From NCBI GenBank assembly GCA_946616385.1, contig CAMOIZ010000025.1:1-13243 (forward strand): 13,243 nt of DNA, written 5' to 3'. Made by a program: the position numbers and the translations under genes. The notes under the pieces are model-generated. The model had not been told where the DNA came from. It did not search any database and was given only the letters and a program-made list of their open reading frames with translations. This DNA comes from an uncultured Bacteroidales bacterium. GTDB lineage: Bacteria; Bacteroidota; Bacteroidia; Bacteroidales; UBA932. This document shows positions 7,480-13,243 of this stretch, in pieces (positions within the stretch are counted from its first letter, which is position 1; every line of letters starts with the position of its first letter).

Positions 7480-8766
7480 ATGAAGATGAAAGCCCTGATC
7501 CTGGCCGCTGTTCTGGCCTCCGTCTTATCCTGTGGCAAAGACGACCGCAACAACGTCGTGCCCACCCCTGCCGCCCAAGCCGAAAAACTGCTTGAACTCC
7601 CTGCATCCGCCAGGGCCAACTACCAGATTTATCAGGTAAATCCCAAGCTTTACGGGAACTCCGGCCAGCTGAAGGCCGTCCAGGCTCGCCTCGACGACAT
7701 AAAGGCCCTCGGCACCGACATCCTTTACCTGATGCCCATCTACCCGGAGGGGCAGAAGAACGGAATAGGTTCTCCGTATTGCATCAAGGACTACACGGGC
7801 GTAAGGGACGCCTGCGGGACCCTCGCCGACGTGAAGGCCCTGGTGAAGGCCGCGCACGACAAGGGGATGAAGGTGATGTTCGACTGGGTCGCCAATCATA
7901 CCGCATGGGACCATCCCTGGATCACCGCACATTCCGATTGGTATCAGAAGGATGTCAACGGCAACATAGTTTATCCTACCAAGGACGGTGAATGGAAAGA
8001 TGTCGCCCAGCTGAATTACTCTTCCACGGCCCTGCACGACGCCATGATCGCGGCCATGAAGTATTGGATTACAGAGGCCGACATCGACGGCTATCGCTGC
8101 GATTATGCCCACGGCGTTCCGGATGCGTTCTGGAAGAAGGCTATTCCCCAGCTCAAGGCTGTCAAACCCGGGTTCATCATGCTCGCGGAGAGCGACTTCG
8201 AGCGCATGTTCGACGACGGCTTCGACATCATCTACGACCGTGGTCTCAAAAGAGCCGCCAAGTCTTTCGTCTCCGGCGGGAAAGCTGCCGATTTCGCAAA
8301 ATCATACAAGAGTACACTCGACAAAACCCCTGCCGGAAAGACCAAGTGCTACTTCGTCACCAACCACGACGATGCTTCGGAGAACAGCCCTGTGAGCGAG
8401 TTCGGGAGCAAGGAAGGCGCCTGCGCCGCCTATGCACTCCTGGCCGCCCTCAACGGCTCGCCCATGTTCTATGGTTCCCAGGAGGCGGGATACGCCAATA
8501 AGATCAACTTCTTCAATGTAGTAACGATGAACTGGAATGCCGATCAGGAACTCTTCAACCGCTACAAGAACGTTCTGGGAGCCTTGCAGACGGTCAGCCG
8601 CGACAGCGCCTGCACCCTGTACGCTTTCGATCGTGTGATATTCGTATGCTACGAAGGTTCCGTTACGGTCGGCATCAACATGGGAGCCTCCAGCGTCAAA
8701 GCGACCCTCCCTGACGGCAAAACTCAGTACGAGTTCAGTTCATATGAGATAAAGATCTGGAAATAG
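7480..8766 (+). CDS. Compact GH13 alpha-amylase-family lipoprotein
   Basis: Predicted retaining alpha-glucan hydrolase (or transferase) of 428 residues. The signal peptide ends at lipobox VLSC (Cys18), followed by GKDDRNN, which resembles a surface-export signal. The TIM barrel covers about 45-345 with all GH13 regions: DWVANH (Asp135), the nucleophile in GYRCDYAHG (Asp208), the acid/base in IMLAESD (Glu237) and the transition-state Asp in FVTNHDD (Asp297). Only 73 residues separate regions I and II, so domain B is very short, and the C-terminal beta domain is small; there is no appended binding module. LMPIYP, GSPYCIKDYTGV, DWYQKD and DVAQLNYSS resemble a common group of short Bacteroidota alpha-amylases. 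The ATG at 7480 is chosen because it directly precedes the signal peptide; a second ATG lies at 7486. It lies 57 nt after the SusE/F-like gene, past a hairpin. The exact subfamily and whether it makes short maltooligosaccharides are unknown. B. thetaiotaomicron sus has no equivalent at this place. Confidence 0.9.
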   Translation: MKMKALILAAVLASVLSCGKDDRNNVVPTPAAQAEKLLELPASARANYQIYQVNPKLYGNSGQLKAVQARLDDIKALGTDILYLMPIYPEGQKNGIGSPYCIKDYTGVRDACGTLADVKALVKAAHDKGMKVMFDWVANHTAWDHPWITAHSDWYQKDVNGNIVYPTKDGEWKDVAQLNYSSTALHDAMIAAMKYWITEADIDGYRCDYAHGVPDAFWKKAIPQLKAVKPGFIMLAESDFERMFDDGFDIIYDRGLKRAAKSFVSGGKAADFAKSYKSTLDKTPAGKTKCYFVTNHDDASENSPVSEFGSKEGACAAYALLAALNGSPMFYGSQEAGYANKINFFNVVTMNWNADQELFNRYKNVLGALQTVSRDSACTLYAFDRVIFVCYEGSVTVGINMGASSVKATLPDGKTQYEFSSYEIKIWK

Positions 8767-8773
8767 CCGCCCC

Positions 8774-10777
8774 ATGAAAAGACTGCTTCTCCCTTTCATC
8801 CTCCTTCTTGCCGCCTGCAGGCCGGACGCATCCGTTTGCTCGCCCGACGGCCATGTCTCCCTTCGCTTTTCGCTGTCGGAAGAGGGCAGGCCGGTATATG
8901 CCGTGGATGTGGACGGGGCGCCATTCATCGGAGAATCCGCCCTCGGCCTTGACGCCGATGGGCTGAATCTTTCCTCCGGCTTCGGACTCAAGAAGATTCA
9001 AAAGTCTTCGGCAGACGAAGAATGGACCCAGCCATGGGGGGAGAACAAGACGGTGCGCGACTGCCACAATGAGATGTCGGCACTTCTGAAAAATGCTGAA
9101 GGGGTGGAACTTACGCTCCGCTTCCGCATGTTCGACGATGGCTTCGCATGGAGGTATGAATATGAAGTCCCTGCCTGCGACACCATCCTTCTGGACGGAG
9201 AAAAAACCGAATTCCGTTTTGCGGAGGATGCCGACAGCTGGTCCATTCCCGGCAATTTCGACACCTATGAACTTAAATACCGCAAGCTCCGCCTGAGCGA
9301 TGTTCCGGACGCCAACACTCCCATGACCATGCGCTTCGACGGCGGCCTCTATGCCAGTGTGCACGAAGCAGCCATCTACGATTATCCCGAGATGATTCTG
9401 CGACACACCGATGGCTGCAGCTTCGTGTCGGAACTCGCGCCGCTCGACCGCAGGAGCGGTCTCAAGGCCATCCTGCCCGGCAGCTTCAAGACGCCCTGGC
9501 GCACCGTGCAGATAGCCCGCGAAGCGGTAGGCCTGATAAATTCCTCGCTGATACTTAACCTGAACGAGCCCTGCGCCCTGGAAGATGTCTCCTGGATCAA
9601 GCCGGCCAAATACATAGGTGTATGGTGGAGCCTGCATCTGGGTCTGGAATCCTGGGGCGTCGGCCCTCACCACGGAGCGACCACCGAGGCCGCCATCCGC
9701 TACATCGACTTCGCCGCCGCCAATAATATCCAGGGTGTGCTTTTCGAGGGATGGAACGACGGCTGGATAGGGGACGGAGCCGCGCGTGACTTCGATTTCA
9801 CATCTCCCGCCGCCGACTTCGACATCGAAAAAGTGACCGCCTATTCCCGCAGCAAGGGGATAGAATTCATCGTCCACAACGAGACCGGAGGGAATGTGGC
9901 ACGCTATGAGGCGGAGCTCGAAAGGGATCTCGACTGGGACGCGGCGCATGGCATTCATTATCTGAAAACCGGCTATGCCGGGGGAGGTCTCTACGGAGGG
10001 AAACACCGTCACAGCCAGTTCGGCGTCCAGCATTTCCAGAAAGTGGTCGAAGAGGCGGCGAAGCGACATATCTGCGTGGATGCCCATGAGGCCATAAAGC
10101 CCACGGGAATCCGCCGCACATGGCCGAATTTCATGACGCGTGAATGTGCCCGCGGCATGGAGTGGAACGGCTGGAGCGAAGGGAACGAACCCTTCCATCA
10201 CGAGATTCTGCCGTTCACCAGGCTTCTTGGAGGCCCCATGGACTACACTCCCGGCATCTTCGATATCGACTACAGCAATGTGGCCGGGCGCAATCCCAAT
10301 CTGCGCAGCTGGGGCAGGCACGCTTCCGAGTGCCGCACCAACACCACCCTCTGCAAGCAGATTGCAAACTGGGTGATTCTGTATTCACCTCTGCAGATGG
10401 CATGCGACCTGCTCGGGAACTACGAAGGGCATCCCGCCTTCCAGTTCTTCCGCGACTTCGATGCCGACTGTGATGAATCCCGCGCCCTCCAGGGTGAACC
10501 CGGGGAATTCGTAGCGATTGTGCGAAGGGCGGCAGACCGCTATTTCTACGGCGCTACTACCAACGAATGCGCCCGCACGCTCGTGCAGCCCCTGGACTTC
10601 CTCAGACCCGGGGTGGAATATGTCGCCCGCATTTATGCCGACGGCCCGGATGCCGACTGGATTTCCAATCCTGAATCCTATGTAATTACAGAAGAGACCG
10701 TTACCTGCTCCGACACGCTCGAGGTCGTGATGGCCGCCGGCGGTGGACAGGCAATTTCCTTTATTCCAAAGAATTGA
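8774..10777 (+). CDS. susB: GH97 alpha-glucosidase, SusB-like (inverting type)
   Basis: Exo-acting alpha-glucosidase expected to release glucose from maltooligosaccharides in the periplasm. The product has 667 residues. Its lipobox is LAAC (Cys15), followed by RPDASV without a K-D/E-D/E export signal, which favours inward-facing retention. The N-terminal beta-sandwich (about 20-270) contains SPDGHVSLRFSL; the TIM barrel (about 275-560) and a short C-terminal beta domain follow. Catalytic candidates are Glu370 (HNETGG), Glu439 (DAHEAIKPTG) and Glu463 (ARGMEW). Their spacing of 69 and 24 equals that of the SusB bases Glu439 and Glu508 and acid Glu532, as I recall that enzyme. Glu457 (RECARG) matches a further conserved Glu near the calcium site. 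KTGYAGG has no Asp where retaining GH97 enzymes have their nucleophile, so inversion is predicted. It starts 7 nt after the compact GH13 gene and ends 2 nt before the SusG-like gene. Confidence 0.93.
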   Translation: MKRLLLPFILLLAACRPDASVCSPDGHVSLRFSLSEEGRPVYAVDVDGAPFIGESALGLDADGLNLSSGFGLKKIQKSSADEEWTQPWGENKTVRDCHNEMSALLKNAEGVELTLRFRMFDDGFAWRYEYEVPACDTILLDGEKTEFRFAEDADSWSIPGNFDTYELKYRKLRLSDVPDANTPMTMRFDGGLYASVHEAAIYDYPEMILRHTDGCSFVSELAPLDRRSGLKAILPGSFKTPWRTVQIAREAVGLINSSLILNLNEPCALEDVSWIKPAKYIGVWWSLHLGLESWGVGPHHGATTEAAIRYIDFAAANNIQGVLFEGWNDGWIGDGAARDFDFTSPAADFDIEKVTAYSRSKGIEFIVHNETGGNVARYEAELERDLDWDAAHGIHYLKTGYAGGGLYGGKHRHSQFGVQHFQKVVEEAAKRHICVDAHEAIKPTGIRRTWPNFMTRECARGMEWNGWSEGNEPFHHEILPFTRLLGGPMDYTPGIFDIDYSNVAGRNPNLRSWGRHASECRTNTTLCKQIANWVILYSPLQMACDLLGNYEGHPAFQFFRDFDADCDESRALQGEPGEFVAIVRRAADRYFYGATTNECARTLVQPLDFLRPGVEYVARIYADGPDADWISNPESYVITEETVTCSDTLEVVMAAGGGQAISFIPKN

Positions 10778-10779
10778 TT

Positions 10780-12825
10780 ATGAAAAGATTATCCCTATAT
10801 CTCATTTTGGGTGTCCTGAGTCTGGTCCTTGCGGCCTGCGGTAAAGACGACCGCAACAAGGTCATCCCTTCGGGAGGTGGCGAGAATGGCGGCGGAAATA
10901 GTGGATCTGATGATTTTGTAGCCGTTACCGCCGCCCCGAAAGCCTTCGACGGCAACAAAAAGGCGGATATAACGTATCAGCTGCTGGTATACAGTTTTGC
11001 CGACAGTGGCACCGACGGCTGGGGCGATATCAAGGGCGTCACGCAGCATCTGGACTATCTCGACGCCATGGGAGCATCGGCAATATGGCTTTCTCCTATC
11101 CATCCTTCGGATTCTTACCATGGCTACGACGTGCAGGACTACAGCGCGGTAAATCCCAAATTGGGCACGGATGCCGACCTCCAGGAGCTGATTTCCAAGG
11201 CACACGAGAAGAATATAAAGATTTATCTCGACTATGTGCTCAACCACAGCGGCACCGGAAATGCCTGGTTCAAAAGCGCATCTTCCTCTGCATCGAGCGA
11301 ATACCGCAACTTTTACGTTTTCTCCGACGCTCCCCAGGCCGACATTGCCGCAGGAAAGATCCCTTCCCTGTCGAGTTACGATGCCGCGAAGTGGCACAAG
11401 ACATCTTCCGGAAACGGCGCAGGCTATACCGGACGCCTGCATTTCAAGCTCGACTGGGGATCCGGGACCATCACCGTCACATCTACTTCGGAGACTGCCC
11501 AGCCTTCGAATTCCGATACCTCGGTGAACTATTTTATCTATTATGGCGACGACCAGATACGCCGCATGTACAAGACCTCGTCTTCGGTTTACGAAATCAC
11601 CCTCGATTTTGACTCTTCATGGGGATTCCTGGTACGTACGAGCAGCACGAGCTGGGACAACAACACCAAATGGGGTTCGGCCACCGGGGCGCCCATCTCG
11701 CTCGGCACGCCCTACGCAATTACCAGTACAAATCCCGAAAACATCCCCTTCGGTGCAGCCAGTTACTACTATGGAGCATTCTGGAGCGGGATGCCCGACT
11801 TGAATTACGGGGAGCTGTCTTCGGTCGAGACCAACGCCACCTTCAATGCGCTTGCATCCAGCGCCAAGAAATGGATAGACATGGGTGTGGACGGCCTGCG
11901 ACTTGATGCCGTCCTCTACATCTATGAAAAGAACGCCCCGGCATCCAATGCCAGCTTCCTCGGCAAGTGGTACGAGCGCTGCAATTCCTACTACAAGGCT
12001 GCCGGGAGACCCGGCAATATCTATATGGTCGGCGAGGCGTGGACGGCTACCGACGTGATGGCAAGCTATTACGAAGGGCTCCCGGCTCTGTTCGATTTCG
12101 AATATTGGGACAGGCTTTCCTGGGCGCTCAACAACTCCACCGGGCGCTATTTTGTGAAGGACGTACTCAATATCCGCAATATCTGCCGCGCCAAGCGCAG
12201 CGATTTCATCGAGGCCACAAAGCTCACCAATCACGACCAGACCCGCGCCGCGACCCAGCTCGGACGCTCCCTGCCGAAAGAGAAACTGGCTGCCTGCGTG
12301 CTGCTTACCTCACCCGGATCCCCTTATGTGTATCAGGGAGAGGAACTTGGCTATTGGGGAAAGATAGGTGCCGAAGGCGGTGCCGACGAGCAGGTGCGTA
12401 CCCCCGTGAAGTGGACCAGAACCGGCTCTGTTCCTTCTTCCTGGACATCTGCCTCAAACATCGACAAGAACATGCTTTCCTCCGATATTTCGGTTGAGGC
12501 CCAGGAGGCGGATGCCGGTTCGCTGCTGAATGTCTACAAGACTTTCGCCCGACTGCGCAATTCTTACGTGTCGTTGGCATTCGGCGAAATGTCGGCTCAT
12601 TCCAAGTACAACGATTCCAACGCTTCCGACGAGAGCATCGCGTGCTGGTATATGACTTCCGGTTCCGAGAAACTGCTCGTAGTGCACAATTTCGGATCTT
12701 CTTCCAAGACCCTGGATTTCTCCGGCGACAAGCTCGACAAGGCCGTTGCCTTGAACGGTTCGGCCGAAGTCAAGGGCGGCAGCCTGAAACTTGGCGCTTA
12801 TTCTTCGGTTGTATTTTTGCAGTAA
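10780..12825 (+). CDS. susG: SusG-like surface alpha-amylase (GH13 with CBM58-type insertion)
   Basis: Endo-acting starch hydrolase expected on the outer cell surface, 681 residues from ATG 10780. I prefer this start over a TTG two codons upstream because MKRL opens a standard lipoprotein signal. The lipobox is LAAC (Cys20), then GKDDRNK, a surface-export-like signal, and a Gly/Ser-rich tether. GH13 landmarks: HGYDVQDY, DYVLNH (Asp151), GLRLDAV (Asp376, nucleophile), VGEAW (Glu419, acid/base) and TNHDQ (Asp486). The spacings 43 and 67 equal those of B. thetaiotaomicron SusG Asp388, Glu431 and Asp498. Domain B is interrupted at about 208-325 by a beta-rich segment at the position where SusG carries CBM58. 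A C-terminal beta domain (about 600-681) completes it. There is a 2-nt gap to the GH97 gene upstream and 6 nt to the next gene, so translation is probably coupled. Confidence 0.95.
   Translation: MKRLSLYLILGVLSLVLAACGKDDRNKVIPSGGGENGGGNSGSDDFVAVTAAPKAFDGNKKADITYQLLVYSFADSGTDGWGDIKGVTQHLDYLDAMGASAIWLSPIHPSDSYHGYDVQDYSAVNPKLGTDADLQELISKAHEKNIKIYLDYVLNHSGTGNAWFKSASSSASSEYRNFYVFSDAPQADIAAGKIPSLSSYDAAKWHKTSSGNGAGYTGRLHFKLDWGSGTITVTSTSETAQPSNSDTSVNYFIYYGDDQIRRMYKTSSSVYEITLDFDSSWGFLVRTSSTSWDNNTKWGSATGAPISLGTPYAITSTNPENIPFGAASYYYGAFWSGMPDLNYGELSSVETNATFNALASSAKKWIDMGVDGLRLDAVLYIYEKNAPASNASFLGKWYERCNSYYKAAGRPGNIYMVGEAWTATDVMASYYEGLPALFDFEYWDRLSWALNNSTGRYFVKDVLNIRNICRAKRSDFIEATKLTNHDQTRAATQLGRSLPKEKLAACVLLTSPGSPYVYQGEELGYWGKIGAEGGADEQVRTPVKWTRTGSVPSSWTSASNIDKNMLSSDISVEAQEADAGSLLNVYKTFARLRNSYVSLAFGEMSAHSKYNDSNASDESIACWYMTSGSEKLLVVHNFGSSSKTLDFSGDKLDKAVALNGSAEVKGGSLKLGAYSSVVFLQ
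11401..11754 (+). other. CBM58-type starch-binding insertion in the SusG-like amylase
   Basis: Residues about 208-325 (start 10780) interrupt the GH13 fold between WHKT and ASYYYGAFWSG. The stretch is rich in Ser, Thr, Trp and Tyr (GYTGRLHFKLDWG, YFIYYGDDQIRRMY, SWGFLVRTSSTSWDNN), as expected for a beta-sandwich carbohydrate module. SusG has CBM58 at about 216-335; the catalytic residues here are offset by exactly 12, placing the counterpart at about 204-323. Boundaries are approximate, and the CBM58 assignment rests mainly on position. Confidence 0.75.
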
Positions 12826-12831
12826 ACCTGT

Positions 12832-13243
12832 ATGAAAAAACTTTTCCTTCTTCTGGTCCTTCCACTTGCATTCGCCTGCAACACCCACAATGACATCTCC
12901 TCTATCCCTGAAGCCACTGCCGAGCAGATCTCCCGCGTGGAACCACTCTGCTGGTGGGTGGGGATGAATACTCCTCTTCAGCTTATGATCCAGGGGCCCG
13001 GTGTCGGCGCTGCTACCGATGTGCGCATCGTTGGTGTTCCCGGTATCAGGGTGAAGAAGGTGCACAAGGCGGACAGTCCGGATTATCTGTTTGTGGATGT
13101 CGAGATTGGGCGTCGTGCCCGTCCCGGAACTGCTCGGATAGTAATCAGTGGTGTTGGTGGCGGACAGGGGGATGTTGTTGGCGGACAGGCATATGCGGCC
13201 TGCTCCGCTGAAAACGCTCCGCAGTCCGAATGCCTGTCCGCTG
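12832..13243 (+). CDS. susA: SusA-like neopullulanase/cyclomaltodextrinase, N-terminal part (3' partial)
   Basis: Only 137 codons are in the window. The signal peptide MKKLFLLLVLPLAFAC has a lipobox (Cys16) followed by NTHNDIS with no acidic K-D-D signal, consistent with a periplasm-facing lipoprotein. Residues about 31-107 match the cyclomaltodextrinase N-terminal domain: RVEPLCWWVGM (35-45), LQLMIQGPGV, SPDYLFVDVEI (82-92) and RPGTARIVISG (97-107). The catalytic GH13 barrel would lie beyond the right edge, so activity cannot be checked. After Gly107 the sequence becomes atypical (GGGQGDVVGGQ, then Ala/Ser/Cys-rich) and coincides with DNA direct and inverted repeats, so this part may be an insertion. 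It starts 6 nt after the SusG-like stop. In B. thetaiotaomicron susA is upstream of susB; here it is last in the visible row. Confidence 0.8.
   Translation, partial: MKKLFLLLVLPLAFACNTHNDISSIPEATAEQISRVEPLCWWVGMNTPLQLMIQGPGVGAATDVRIVGVPGIRVKKVHKADSPDYLFVDVEIGRRARPGTARIVISGVGGGQGDVVGGQAYAACSAENAPQSECLSA
13159..13241 (+). repeat. Inverted and direct repeats inside the susA-like gene
   Basis: GCGGACAGGCAT (13181-13192) and ATGCCTGTCCGC (13230-13241) are perfect 12-bp inverted repeats separated by 37 nt. Within the loop TGCGG (13194-13198) can pair with CCGCA (13219-13223). GGCGGACAGG occurs directly at 13159-13168 and again at 13180-13189. The frame stays open through it. It could be a small palindromic (REP-like) insertion, a local duplication, or an artefact near a sequence end. 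Confidence 0.6.

Noticed and set aside
10774..10782. TTG start for the SusG-like gene overlapping the GH97 stop
   Set aside because: ATG 10780 gives a standard MKR lipoprotein signal; the TTG would only add two residues.
12954..13211. Alternative open frame overlapping the susA-like start
   Set aside because: It is a shifted reading of the susA-like gene with no signal peptide or family motif, rich in Cys, Arg and Gly as expected of a shadow frame.

Overview
The window carries part of a starch-utilization (Sus) locus of a Bacteroidota bacterium. The evidence is a SusC-type TonB-dependent transporter followed directly by a SusD-type lipoprotein, a starch-binding lipoprotein, GH13 and GH97 glucan hydrolases, lipoprotein signal peptides on every gene whose start is visible, and mostly weak Shine-Dalgarno sites. 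The DNA looks GC-rich for the phylum, with strong G/C at third codon positions. That points to a high-GC Bacteroidales lineage (Alistipes-like or an uncultured gut/rumen group), but the genus is inference only.

Layout, all on the + strand: susC-like transporter, lacking its signal peptide at the left edge (1-2889); susD-like (2909-4726); a large SusE/SusF-like lipoprotein with seven tandem starch-binding modules (4741-7422); a GC-rich hairpin in a 57-nt gap (7431-7458); a compact GH13 lipoprotein (7480-8766); a GH97 SusB-like alpha-glucosidase (8774-10777); a SusG-like GH13 amylase with an internal CBM58-type insertion (10780-12825); and the beginning of a SusA-like neopullulanase/cyclomaltodextrinase (12832 to the right edge). 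Gene gaps are 2 to 19 nt apart from the one 57-nt gap, so this reads as one operon. No stretch over 300 bases lacks a gene, and I saw no RNA gene, insertion sequence or CRISPR.

Inferred working model: the SusE/F-like protein and SusD hold starch at the cell surface, SusG and probably the small GH13 cut it there, the SusC/SusD pair imports maltooligosaccharides, and the GH97 enzyme and SusA-like enzyme finish them to glucose in the periplasm. Residues after the lipidated cysteines support this split. The SusE/F-like protein and both GH13 lipoproteins carry K-D-D/E after the Cys, resembling the known surface-export signal, while the GH97 and SusA-like proteins do not.

The system is of a known kind, but this version is unusual. 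It has one seven-module binding protein in place of separate SusE and SusF, an extra compact GH13, a gene order (C-D-E/F-GH13-B-G-A) unlike the Bacteroides thetaiotaomicron susRABCDEFG order, and a palindrome inside the susA-like gene at the right edge.
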